From positions 1,005,052-1,029,284 of the forward strand of contig NW_003108083.1 of assembly GCF_000003605.2 (NCBI RefSeq): 24,233 nt of DNA, in the 5' to 3' direction. Positions within the stretch are counted from its first letter, which is position 1, and every line of letters begins with the position of its first letter. This stretch comes from Saccoglossus kowalevskii. Taxonomy: Eukaryota > Hemichordata > Enteropneusta > Harrimaniidae. Of the stretch, positions 1 through 9,964 are shown piece after piece. The position numbers were made by a program, and so were the translations under genes. The notes under the pieces are model-generated. The model saw only the letters and a list, made by a program, of their open reading frames with translations. It was not told where the DNA came from and ran no database searches.

Positions 1-129
1 ATAGTCCCGCTACCTTAAGCACACCATAGTTTTATTTACTGGTAATCTAACAAGTACATTACGTTTTGGGAATGCCTGCAATTACCATTGCTGATCATTT
101 TTTTTTTTGGCAACAACCAAAATTAATAT

Positions 130-258
130 TACTCTAAAATGGTTAATTATTCACTGGGTTTTAATTTTGCTTATTTCGCTGACTGGAAAATACGCTGAAA
201 TAAAACCCACTGAATATGTCTGTAATGCTAAATCAGTGAAAATTAGTCATTTTACAAC
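130..258 (-). mobile_element. Family A MITE, internally deleted copy
   Basis: A short non-autonomous inverted-repeat element. Read on the minus strand it starts near TGTAAAATGACTAATTTTCA and ends with the arm seen at the right end of the 20563-20783 copy (TTTTCCAGTCAGCGAAATAA, then AAGCAAAATTAAAACCC). About 90 bp of the centre present in the 20563 and 7534 copies is missing. The junction lies in the motif AAAACCCACTGAATATG, which occurs twice in the longer copies, so the loss looks like deletion between direct repeats. The outer terminus is mutated (TACTCTA at 130). The short open frame across this copy is a by-product of the repeat, not a gene. Confidence 0.8.
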
Positions 259-1140
259 TTATACACAGTTAAACTGCAGTTTAATGATTGACTACAGAAG
301 TAATTACTTAGCTTTATAGTAACACTAGTATAAGCTGTATAATTATTATCTGCCTGCCTACCTTATGGATTGAAACCAGCACAACTTTGACAGCCAAACT
401 TACTCCTAGAGTAACAGTTATAACAACATTGTTGACTAATTTTTTGTGACTAATGAAGACAAGACAGTGCTTGTTTTAAGTGGTTGCTGCTAGCTCTATT
501 GTTAAAACTGAAATGCATTGTTCAATTGAATCACCACCAGTGTGATTGCATAACAATGTATTCTATTGTTATTAAACTTTTGTGTCTCTCAGTATAAATT
601 ACATGGTTTGCAACCCTGATGTTTGGTGTTATGTGTTTTGCATAACAGTTTTTGTTTGTAAATGTTTTCTTTCTCAGTTCCAGTATACTTTTCTTTTATG
701 TTGCATGGAGGTAGATCTTTGCATGTGAAAAAAATGATTGAGAAGATCTGCCATTACTTTGGCACATTGTACCCACAGTTTCTAACATCAATCTATTTCA
801 TCAATAATTGAAAGATTATGCAGAATTTCAAGACAAAAATCACAGGGTTATTATTTGTTAAACAATTTATTTATTTACAGACTTACACCCTTGTCACAAC
901 AATTTATTTATTAAATATTTATTTAATAATCTATTTAGTTAGTTGTTAATTACCGATACGACTTTTAAAAATGAAGGTCTGACAAATGCAGTGCAACTAG
1001 TTCTCAAGTGACATGCTTTTGACCTTGTCATTATTTTCGGTTCCTGAGATTTTCATTATTTTTAGTGCACAACTGCACTGTTTTATACACAAGCCTCATA
1101 AAATATTGAGCTGCAATTCCATTACTTATCACACCCCTGC
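259..1140. other. AT-rich non-coding stretch
   Basis: No supported gene. Contains long A/T-only blocks, most obviously 895-950. A minus-strand frame open across 362-449 is bounded by a pyrimidine-rich AG (CTGTCTTGTCTTCATTAG) and an AAG|GTAGGC donor and encodes a hydrophobic peptide. Such frames are common by chance at this base composition, so it is not called as an exon. Confidence 0.5.
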
Positions 1141-1304
1141 ATTATTGGGACAAAAACAGCCAAATTTTTTGAGAAAAAACTGAAAATTGACTTAAATTTT
1201 GTCTATTGGCTCCAAAAATAGGGTTCATTACCAGGAATATTGAAGAATACAAGAAAAAATAGCAAAATAATTGTGGCAAGAAATTCTGGTGGTGAAAGGG
1301 TTAA
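1141..1304 (-). repeat. Dispersed repeat D, copy 1
   Basis: The minus strand of this segment matches 18209-18406 on the plus strand. Shared words include CCTATTTTTGGAGCCAA, then AGACA(A/G)AATTT, then TTTTTGTCCCAAT. The end at 1304 reads TTAACCCTTTCACCACCAG on the minus strand. The opposite end of copy 2 read inward gives CTAACCTTTTTCACTACCAG, so the family probably has terminal inverted repeats and is a MITE. Both copies are diverged and at least one end of each is missing. Confidence 0.65.
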
Positions 1305-3548
1305 AACTTTCTGACTGGTTGATTAATTGTACACACACCTGTACTATTAGATGACAAAGGAAATTGCACAAATGACAAGCATGGAATGGTCAGCTAACTA
1401 ACCGAAAACAGAAACATGTTCCAATCTTTAAAACACAAACATCAACTAAGTATCCCAACAGTTAAAATTTCACGGTTTAACCCCAAGCAAATACAATTTT
1501 GTGGTCGTCACATTGTCGCCACCAATAATCAGTAACAATTGACAACATATAATGTTACATAATGAGAAAGAAAGGTCATGACCTCACTCTAAAAAATCCA
1601 GACAGTTAAATAAACATTATAAAACAAAAATATCCATACTAGAGACAGCAGTGTAAGAAATTATACCGTGTAAAGTGCATTTAATGTTTTTTTTATGTTC
1701 ACTCATCAGATTGATTGAACAACTAACATTTTAAAATTCTTCCCGCTGTTGTATAGATTGAGTCAATACTAAAATTACAGTTCATGTTTCAATTAATTTG
1801 ACCACACAGTTGTTGGGATATAGAAGAATACAAGCTGATACAACAGTACACCATGTAGAGAAAAAAAACAGTTAATTAGTATGCATATTAGTTAATTAAC
1901 ATGCACAAACTGATAGCAGATTAATAGTATGCACATACAAAGTATCAATGATCTTGGCCACACTGCTGCCAAGACAAAACAAGTTCTTATATACACACAT
2001 GTATTGGAGGAACAAAATTCAACACACACAAACAAACAAACACTCAATCACCCAGCCACCATCAGTCGCTCATTTGCAGATGAGACTCAAAAATTATAAT
2101 AATTTTCAGACATAAATTGAGAAAAAAATTATTAAAATTGTAAATTTTAGTACAGACAAACAATCAACCATCACCAGCAACAACTTTTAGTGCATCACAA
2201 GTAAATAGGAAATAATTAAAATCTGTTACACAAACAAATGGAGAAGTTCACTCGTAGGAAAAATATAATTTCAATTAATTGCAATATTTACCTGTACATA
2301 CAACTATATTAAAGTATTCATTTAAAATGACTCAACTTCAGTTAACCTGAAAACCATTTTATTGCCGTTTGTCATAATAAACCCACATGGCAAAATAAAT
2401 TTTCAGTAACAAAGTGAGTTTAAAATGACTTTAAAACACAAATGATGACAGTAAAGTTTCCGTATAGGGACTAAAAGAAAAAAAGCAAATCATAAGACAT
2501 CGATAGGAAAAATATAATTCTATTTTGGACTGCCCCAATTACCGGAGTGTGTTGGGTATGACAACCATGCACAACTTTTGATTAGAACCAATATAACACA
2601 GAGCAATAACAGTTATTTTAAGAATGCAATCCACTCATGATAGCACACTGATAATATCATGGTCATCTAAAAGACATATTTGAGGGGGGGGAATGGCTAT
2701 AAGGTGCATGTCTAACACTCTTATGAGATGAGGGGTCACATATTTGTCATTTCAGTGTCCCTTGTACGGTATTTTGAGTGTCACATAAGGGGCATGAAAT
2801 CTGACTCCTTAAACACTTCACGTCCTGCGATCAGATGGTAATGTATTTTTTTTTTACACAGACGTGCATCAAATGCAAAACAAAAATAGATTGACATTAC
2901 TTTTCTACAATTTTGACTGTGAAAAAACAGTTAATTAATTTCATTATGTTTCACCAATGGTTAAATCCTAACAAAATCAACATTATTATACCCAAGAATA
3001 TTGTACAATATCCAAGCATTATAATATTGATAGAGAAGCAGAACAAGCTTTGAAGAATTGATTATTTTTACCCACATGATATGTCACAGAAATAAGCGCC
3101 ATGGAAAATTACAAGTCATAATTCCTGAATTATAACTGTTTTTAGAAGATAATATTGACATGCTGGAAGTAGAGACACACAGCACTGATTTCAGACACTG
3201 GTGTAGTGTTACACACTTGGCAAACAGTCATCTTAACTTACTTGGGTACACACAGATTACGGAAGAAAGCAGCACGGCCGGCCGTTACAAGCTATTTCAC
3301 GCTGTTATGTGCTATAATCCATGATCTGCAAATCCATAGAAGTGCTACACAAAAGAATAATTCAAAGAACTTCCTTCCAGCAGGCCAACGAATCAAAGAA
3401 AGGATTACAAACTTTCTAGAGTTCAGCAAGCAGTTAATCAGTGCACACTTCCACTGGTATTGGGTCACTTAAGGGACAGGTCAATGAACTTTAAGGGGGA
3501 GGGGGTATTTACACACAGAAAATACACTGCATACCATATATCTCTAGG
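1305..3548. other. AT-rich stretch without recognised genes
   Basis: Nothing gene-like was recognised on either strand. Short landmarks are the G8 tract near 2682, two copies of AGGAAAAATATAATT (about 2257 and 2506), and a GC-rich patch around 3260-3300. An 88-codon open frame at 3206-3472 has no recognisable domain and is treated as chance. Confidence 0.5.
3274..3285. repeat. 12-bp GC-only-core palindrome
   Basis: ACGGCCGGCCGT is a perfect palindrome standing in DNA of about one-third G+C. It contains the rare octamer GGCCGGCC. No function is evident. Confidence 0.6.
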
Positions 3549-3622
3549 GTCTATACTAATATATATTTATAGATATAGATAGATAACTGTGATGATTTGT
3601 TTTATATATATATATATATATT
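3549..3622. repeat. AT microsatellite cluster
   Basis: Degenerate ATAT/ATAG repeats at 3557-3588 are followed by a clean (TA)9 run at 3603-3621. The Tyr/Ile-rich start of a neighbouring open frame is made by this repeat. Confidence 0.85.
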
Positions 3623-4265
3623 ACAGCTAATCTTTGAAGCCTCCCTTGAATCAAATGACCTGCCCCTAACACTTATAGCAATGCACACTGCCTATGCATG
3701 CATGTACATGTCTATTTATAAGATACACACATGGTGTAAAATTAGACACCAATCAGTTCATAGAAATTTGATAGCATTACACAGATCACACTACCACTAT
3801 CAATTATATAAAGTTCACTTCAAGAAACAATAGTGACTGTTATGTATGTAAATAAAAGGAGAGACTTTTTTTTTCATTTTCACTGTTTTTTGATAAACAA
3901 GAGAGTCTAACAAACTGTTGTTAGCCGGTCGACGTATTTTTGTTGGCATTTTCAGTCAGTTGACCAATGTGCTGAACCCTGCTTTATGCTGTAATTCTAA
4001 TAAATGTGGATACTATTTAATAACTATTTTATTGGTACATTTGTACTACAAAAAAACATTGTTGATAACCACATAATAGTAAAAGCATTATTTTCACCGG
4101 TATTTAATTTTATTATTTTAAAATTTATTTCCAAGCAATTGCCAAGTTTATCAGCGACTGTTTCACTAAAAGAGAGAACTTCATGAAAAGCAATTTACCA
4201 GCTGCCTCAAAATAACACCAAAAAATATTTATATAATAATATTTTCACAGTATTTATTTCACTAT
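3623..4265. other. AT-rich stretch without recognised genes
   Basis: No feature beyond runs of T (3866-3874) and an AATAAA at about 3850. The open frames here carry no recognisable motif. Confidence 0.5.
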
Positions 4266-4345
4266 TTATTGTTCCTTGTATCCTTATTGTATTCTAATCT
4301 AGATCCCAGAGGGGATACGATATCAATAAAGGTTGTTGTTATTAT
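4266..4345 (+). mobile_element. Possible LINE/SINE 3' tail
   Basis: The sequence runs CCCAGAGGGGATACGATATC, then AATAAAGGTTGTTGTTATTAT. A short GC hairpin followed by a TCAATAAA-like signal and a 3-bp microsatellite is the usual look of the 3' end of CR1/L2-type non-LTR elements and SINEs that borrow their tails. This is inferred from form only. No coding part of the element is present and the 5' limit is not visible. Confidence 0.35.
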
Positions 4346-5891
4346 ATACACTTTGTTTTAAGTTAAATTAGCTCTATTGTATTTTTGCATGTTTATGTGG
4401 ATTTAAATTAGCAGATTTCAAGTATGAGTTCAAATAACAAATTTAAATAAATAAATTAAGTAAATTTCCTATATCAACAGTACTTTTCTGTTCAGGTATG
4501 TAACATTGAAAAGCAAGTCTGTTGTACAAGTGTAAGTTTGGATAATGTATTACACACAGAAAAGTAGCCCATTCCGGTATATCCACCAACCCACCCACAA
4601 CAAAATCGATACTACAGTATATTATCTTACAAAAAACACACAACTTTTTCATTAGTTCACCAGCAAAACAACTTCAAACTTAATATTTTCGACCAATTTT
4701 TGAAACAACCTGCTATAATTTAAAATACAACTCTTCTTCCCCAGTCTCAGCGGTCAAAACAAAAAAGACTCAAACATAAGGGTGGTTGCCATAGTAACCT
4801 ACCTTGCATGCCATTACACATCAATCCCACCAGCAGGTGTGATAATTGCACATAACATTTCACATTTCGGTCGCGATACAATCCAATTAAAGTGCTTAAA
4901 CTGGATTAGCGACAGTCTTGAAAACCAGAATAAACCATAATCACTATGACCATAATGTTCAAGTTCGGTGATTTGGAAGAATTGCCAAAAAAAGTAGCTG
5001 TCAATGTAAGCGTAACACAAGAACCACAACGTAAAGGATACAGGCCTTGATAAGCCGAACAAAGAATAAAACAAATAGTTACAATGCAGCCACTGCCACC
5101 AATGGGATCAAAGTTTGAAGCAAAGTGGCGGGTAGCTTTTATCCTGTTTGTTCATTGTTTAGGTAGACGGTGACAGACAGAGAGGTAACCAATGACCATT
5201 TGGTGTCATTCATTTAATTTTAATATTGGAGGGGTGGGGGGTTAAAGACCAAGGAGGTGTACTAGGATAAAGTTAGCTTGTTTTTTCTGTTAATGTAAGT
5301 ACATGTAATAACATTGACAGTTTTACAATTTGAACCCCATAATTTTTCCCGCCAATAATCTTTTTACAACATTTTGTACATTTCTTTGCATTGCTTATTA
5401 ATTTCTAACCCAAATGAACAATATTTCCCATGTCTTGAACAAATATAAAAGAAAAATTTGTTACGTAAATTGGCAAAACGGATAAGAACTTTAGTGAATG
5501 ATTACACAGACAGGTATACATGTCAGACGGGGTCAAAGTTCATCAATTTCCTCCGCTAAACTGAATTTGTTAGAGATGGGTCAACAGAGAAGAAAAGAAG
5601 ATCATCATCTAACTGTCTATTGTATCTTAGGTAACACCAATGAATTAGTCACTAGGCAACCAAACAATTCTCCTCTTTAACCTATAACTGTCGCTTGAAA
5701 AAAGGTCTGCAGGATTTTGCTTTTCTGAGTGAGTGGTTGTTTTGTAGAAAATTGAATGGGTAGACAACAGGTAATAAAATTTGAAGGCATAGATAAAGGC
5801 GGGTTAAATCAATGCTCGCTAGGATAATTTGACGTTTAAATGTGATGATCACAATTGATGAACAGAGACACATGTCACCGAAATAAGGGAA
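4346..5891. other. Non-coding stretch with scattered motifs
   Basis: No supported gene. The part from about 4740 to 5200 is less AT-rich and holds an X-box-like palindrome and an 86-codon minus-strand open frame (4814-5074) with no recognised domain. A G-rich tract (GGAGGGGTGGGGGG) lies at about 5228-5241 and a TTTCCCGCC E2F-like word near 5345. The plus-strand open frame at 5498-5680 resembles nothing known. Confidence 0.45.
4785..4798. promoter_or_regulatory. RFX X-box-like palindrome
   Basis: GTTGCCATAGTAAC fits the X-box consensus GTNRCC-(0-3 nt)-RGYAAC at every position with a 2-nt spacer. X-boxes are bound by RFX factors, classically at promoters of ciliary genes. No promoter or first exon was recognised nearby, so the site may be an enhancer element or chance. 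Confidence 0.35.
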
Positions 5892-6349
5892 TAAGGGACG
5901 ACGTCAAAAGATCGATGTCGGATAAAAAACTTATTTCCTTTAGTTTGGGAGTGGGGGGGTTTTGACCTCAAAAAGTTTCCATCCTACAAAAACGATTTTA
6001 TTTTTTAATGAAGTCAAAAAACTCTTGGAGTATTTGCAGTTCGTTTTTTTCTATCCAATCATGGACAGAAATAACCGAAAAGGGAAAAAAAAACAGAAAA
6101 ATGGTTTTGGTTCGAGTGTAAATTTGTGCGTCAAATGAGGTGCATTTGTAAAATCTTTTTACACCCACCCGACAACCAACTGCTATGCAATACTACTGTC
6201 CGATTATCAATTTGTATTTAATGGTGAATGTAGTCTGACGCCATGACCAATATTTATCAATTAAGTTTCAGTGGGGGGTAGGGGGGTTTGGAAAAAACTA
6301 AAGGAATTAAGTTTTTTATCCGACATCGATCTTTTGACGTTGTCCCTAA
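5892..6349. mobile_element. Complete Harbinger-like MITE with TAA duplication
   Basis: A 452-bp element at 5895-6346 with terminal inverted repeats of about 52 bp and two mismatches. Both ends begin GGGAC(G/A)ACGTCAAAAGAT and continue CGATGTCGGATAAAAAACTT inward. It is flanked by TAA on both sides (5892-5894 and 6347-6349), which fits the 3-bp TWA target duplication of PIF/Harbinger transposons. The interior has no open frame of transposase size, so it is non-autonomous. Inside each arm is a G-rich tract on the same strand (about 5947-5958 and 6272-6286). These tracts are not complementary to each other and so are not part of the inverted repeat. The near identity of the arms suggests fairly recent insertion. 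The superfamily call rests on target length alone. Confidence 0.85.
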
Positions 6350-7533
6350 GTAAAACCTTAGATACATTCTTACTCACTTATTGTGCAAACTGAAACAAAG
6401 TTACAGATTTAGAGAAAATCAATTTTTAAAATCAGCCATAACGATCAACATCAATACCTCGCATTAAAATTTTGCATTAAGCAAATACTAAAAATTTTGA
6501 ATACAATAATATCAAACCATCAGATCTCAGCATTCACAAAAGTTTTGTATTCACAATGGAAGGTTCAATTTATGATACCACTTTTAGTGCCTTTTTTCTG
6601 TAATTTCTTTGTTAATTTATGATTAATTTATGCAAGAAAACAACATCTAACTTTGGTGTTAAATATGCATACAAACAATAAAAAACAAAAGATTATTACT
6701 AATACATGATGTCAACAATGGGAATTGAATGCCGCCACAGGAACAAATGCTTTTAATAGCATTTTTCATTTTTAATATTTATACATTATGTATTTGTTTT
6801 TGTCTTTCTATGAAATGTATTTACGTTATTTCTTTGCCACTGTACAGGATAGAGGTCATAATGGAATGTAGATAGATGAGTTGCTAGACTAGTATGCTAC
6901 CTTATCAGTGTGTATTCACATACCACTATAAGCTATCTATTGTTACTGAGCCTTGGTTGTAACATTGTTTTGTGCACACTTGATCCCCCACTTATTACAA
7001 ATAAACTAAAAATGTATATACACAAAGTTCATCGTTTTATTCAAAAATTTTAATTTACTTGTAACTTATTTTTTGCATGATTTTGTCTTTTTCAAAGTTA
7101 AAGTGCAAGTCTGGGGAGTACAGCCTCGGATGGTACATGCAATGTATAAGGTTTGAGTTGTAGCACCATCAGTTGGTTTCTATATATGCAAGAATGGGGG
7201 GGGGGGGGATTTCTCGCTCGCGTAATGTGTTCGATGGTTTTCCTGGTTCCTGGCATTCTAATTAGCTAATGAATGTTTTCAAGGCATAATCCCTATGCAG
7301 ATGAAATTGGAACATTTACACCCGACCCCACAAATGTTTAAGATAATGCAAAACATGTCAATTACAAATGATTCATTTATTCACTTTCAATAAGGGTTAT
7401 AATTTGCAATTAAAGAACAAGGATGTTAATTAAGCACATAGTTTTATATTTCACTTTTGATATGAACCGTTTTATAAATGAGGGGAATGAATGGGGCAGA
7501 AGAACAAATTTATTTTAGACCATCACAACAACA
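6350..7533. other. AT-rich stretch without recognised genes
   Basis: No gene, RNA or mobile element recognised. The only clear landmark is a run of 13 G at 7196-7208. Confidence 0.5.
7196..7208 (+). repeat. Poly-G tract
   Basis: Thirteen consecutive G residues. Such tracts are prone to length error in sequencing and can form G-quadruplex structures. Confidence 0.8.
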
Positions 7534-7744
7534 TACCGTAAAATGACTAATATTCACTGGGTTTAAATTTCGCTGATCAACCATTTCAGGCATATTCAGT
7601 GGGTTTTAAATTCACGGTTTTATCATTTAGATAATGTATTCTTTGCTAAATTTTACATATTCACTGGGTTTTAATTTAGCGCATTTTCCAGTCAGCGAAA
7701 TAAGCAAAATTAAAAGCCAATGAATAATTAACCCTTTTACAATA
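7534..7744 (+). mobile_element. Family A MITE, full-length copy
   Basis: About 211 bp with the same order of blocks as the 20563-20783 copy: TACCGTAAAATGACTAAT at the left, then CACTGGGTTTAAATT, CATTTCAGGCATATTCAGTG, TTCTTTGCTAAATTTTACAT, GTCAGCGAAATAAGCAAAAT, and a right end TTTTACAATA. The ends are inverted copies of each other with a few changes. If the outer TA is counted as target site, the element is bordered by TA on both sides, as in Tc1/mariner-type MITEs. It has no coding capacity. Confidence 0.85.
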
Positions 7745-8185
7745 TACATCATAATACAAGTATCTTATATGTACAACAGTAATTGGACAGGTAAAGATGT
7801 CCAAAAACGTTTGGTTTAAGGTTACTTAAATAAAAACTTGCAATAAGCGGAAGAGGAAGCTGCTGTCAATTCCTAGGAATACATCACTGAGTCACAGGAC
7901 ACTATGATTATGTTATTACACTGAAGTAAAAATTTTGATAGGCTGCATGTATTTCCTAATTAAGACAGACATACAATAATGGACTCAAATAGCCACTATG
8001 ATCTTGTTGAGAGTGATTGAAAGAAATTGTTTTTTCCCAAAAAATAATGTTCCATTGTCCATTGCTACAAAAACCATGGTTACATGATCAGGAGAACAGT
8101 GGACGTGATAACAGGAGAGATTATGGGACAGTAATTGATGGGAGAAACCAGATTCCTGGCTTTCTTGATTTTAATGGAAATTTAG

Positions 8186-8247
8186 CAGTCAACTGCATCT
8201 AAGGAAAATTAAGTATTGTGAAGTTCAAGCTCATGGAATCGATTCAG
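8186..8247 (+). other. Candidate short coding exon, unproven
   Basis: A pyrimidine-rich run (TTCCTGGCTTTCTTGATTTT) ends in TTTAG, followed by 62 nt open in one frame and then the donor CAG|GTACCT. Entered with one leftover base, it reads SQLHLRKIKYCEVQAHGIDS and leaves in phase 1. The peptide is not low-complexity, but no family is recognised. A 20-codon open stretch between plausible splice signals is expected by chance several times in a window this size. Confidence 0.12.
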
Positions 8248-8450
8248 GTACCTTTCTTTTATTTCCTCTTTGTCGTTTATTTGATAAAATCTTGAACTCA
8301 CTTAAATATGAATAATTTGTAAAGTTTTAAAATTTCAACATTATAGTAATTTTACAAGCAAATCAATCACACATACAAGTAAGTAGAGTTTGTCAAGTTA
8401 CGTTTGTGTCATACTGTATTTCATGTTTTCTAATAATTTCAAGTTGTCTA

Positions 8451-8468
8451 ACATACATACATACATAC
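8451..8468. repeat. (CATA)n microsatellite
   Basis: About four and a half perfect copies of ACAT. Confidence 0.85.
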
Positions 8469-8984
8469 CTCATGGGAATTCAGAATATGTACGAGTAAAT
8501 ACACGTAAAATGAAGAGGACCCAAAGCTGATTTAAAAGATCTTACACTGATCTCAGCAATAACTTCACCATTAGATTCTAAACATTTTAATGAGTTCTAA
8601 CAAAACAAGTAAAGTCTTAGATTCCAGCGTTTCTGAGCAATGAATGAAAAGACGACGTGATTTGCAATCATATTAATCTCACCTAAACTTTACTATCATT
8701 TAACTGTTTGTCGTGTTTACCCAACTCAATGCGTGATATTTAAAGATCTTAGTAATCAGCAACTAATTTTTAACTTCTAGTGATTTGAAAAAAATGTTCT
8801 CAAATAATAAGTATGTAGAGATGTTAGTGGAAAGTGAAAGTCAACTTCGATAAAACCCCATCGTTCCTACTAAGCCTTATGTGTTATTTAGAGGTTATAA
8901 ATGGTAAAGGGTATTTGATACATATAGCAAATACAAGACCTCTCTGGGGGAAAATTAGCATATTGGGCAAAAGATATGATAACA

Positions 8985-9964
8985 GTGTCCCTTTAAGTGT
9001 GAGACTCTCAATATGTACACGTATATATAGTTCTAATAACAATGTGCCTTTAAGTGTGGGACTCACCATATGTACATGTGCAGCTATAATAACAATGTCC
9101 CTTCAAATGTTGGACTCACCATATGTACATGTGCAGCTATGGTGACAATGTCCCTTTAAATGTGGGACTCACCATACATAATGTATGTACATGTGCAGCT
9201 ATGATAATGCCCTTTAAGTATAAAACTCGCCATATGTACATGTGCAGCTATGATAACAATGTCCCTTTAAAAAATGGGACTCACCATATGTACATGTACA
9301 GCTATGGTGACAATGTCCCTTTACGTATGGGACTCACCATATGTACATGTGCAGCTATGATAACAATGTCCCTATAAATGTGGGACTCACCATATGTACA
9401 TGTGCAGCTATGATAACACTGTCCATTTAAAAATGGGACTCACCATATGTACATGTACAGTTATGATAATGGCCCTTTTAGTGTGGGACTCACCATATGT
9501 ACATGTGCAGCTATGATAACACTGTCCCTTTAAAAGTGGGACTCACCATATGTACATGTACAGCTATGATAATGGCCCTTTAAGTGTGGGAATCACCATA
9601 TGTACATGTGCAGCTATGGTGACAATGTCCCTTTAAATGTGGGACTCACCATATGTACATATGCAGCTATGATTATATAACAATATCCCTTTAAATGTGG
9701 GACTCACCATATGTACATGTGTAGTTGTGATGACAATGTCCCTTTAAGCGTGGGACTCGCCATATGTACATATGCAGCTATGATTATATAACAATGTCCC
9801 TTTAAGTGTGGGACTCTCTATATGTACATGTGTAGTTGTGATGACAATGTCCCTTTAAGCGTGGGACTCGCCATATGTACATATGCAGCTATGATTATAT
9901 AACAATGTCCCTTTAAGTGTGGGACTACCATATGTACATATGCAGCTATGATAACAATGTCCCT
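8985..9964 (+). repeat. Minisatellite, 18-19 monomers of 50-58 bp
   Basis: Direct tandem array. The typical monomer is GTCCCTTTAAGTGTGGGACT, then CACCATATGTACATGTGCAG, then CTATGATAACAAT. Monomers start near 8987, 9044, 9097, 9150, 9208, 9261, 9314, 9368, 9421, 9471, 9524, 9574, 9627, 9685, 9738, 9796, 9849, 9907 and a partial one at 9959. From 9421 on the array is organised as dimers: two of 103 bp (50+53) and then three of about 111 bp (58+53), the longer form having an added ATTATATAA-type insertion in its first monomer. Open frames of 84 and 103 codons crossing the array are translations of the repeat and not genes. Divergence is greatest at the left edge. Confidence 0.97.
9421..9958 (+). 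repeat. Dimeric higher-order part of the minisatellite
   Basis: Five dimers: 9421-9523, 9524-9626, 9627-9737, 9738-9848 and 9849-9958. In the first two, monomer one ends TATGATAAT and monomer two begins GGCCCTTT. In the last three, monomer one has CATATGTACATATGCAGC and TATGATTATATAACAAT, and monomer two of the first two has TGTGTAGTTGTGATGACAAT. The last dimer has a second monomer resembling the CAGCTATGATAACAAT type, which suggests a recombination boundary. Confidence 0.85.

Larger units (their letters stand above)
7745..8984. other. Non-coding stretch, one candidate exon
   Basis: No supported gene. Holds a (CATA)4 microsatellite at 8451-8468. A 61-codon open frame at 8017-8202 is less AT-driven than most here but matches nothing I recognise. 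A possible short exon lies at 8186-8247. Confidence 0.45.

Noticed and set aside
130..319. 70-codon open frame starting at 107
   Set aside because: It covers the deleted family A MITE and ends in random AT-rich DNA.
362..449. Minus-strand hydrophobic frame between a good acceptor and AAG|GTAGGC
   Set aside because: Val/Ile-rich and explainable by base composition. Phase can be made to fit the 11147-11187 candidate only by choosing a weaker acceptor, so I did not call it.
3206..3472. 88-codon plus-strand frame
   Set aside because: No recognisable motif, and base use is like the surroundings apart from the GC palindrome.
4814..5074. 86-codon minus-strand frame, Phe/Trp/Tyr-rich
   Set aside because: It looks membrane-like at first, but the aromatic residues follow from T-rich codons and no ordered hydrophobic segment or known family is seen.
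6105..6120. GGTTCGAGT, a B-box-like word, considered as a tRNA or SINE promoter
   Set aside because: It lies inside the Harbinger-like MITE and has no A box at suitable distance.
8451..8468. Short direct repeats considered as a CRISPR-like array
   Set aside because: They are a plain (CATA)n microsatellite. No spacer structure exists anywhere in the window, and the minisatellite has no unique spacers.
8834..9377. Open frames of 84 and 103 codons with repeated MYMCSY and NVPL words
   Set aside because: They are translations of the minisatellite; monomers of 53 to 54 bp keep the frame open for several units.
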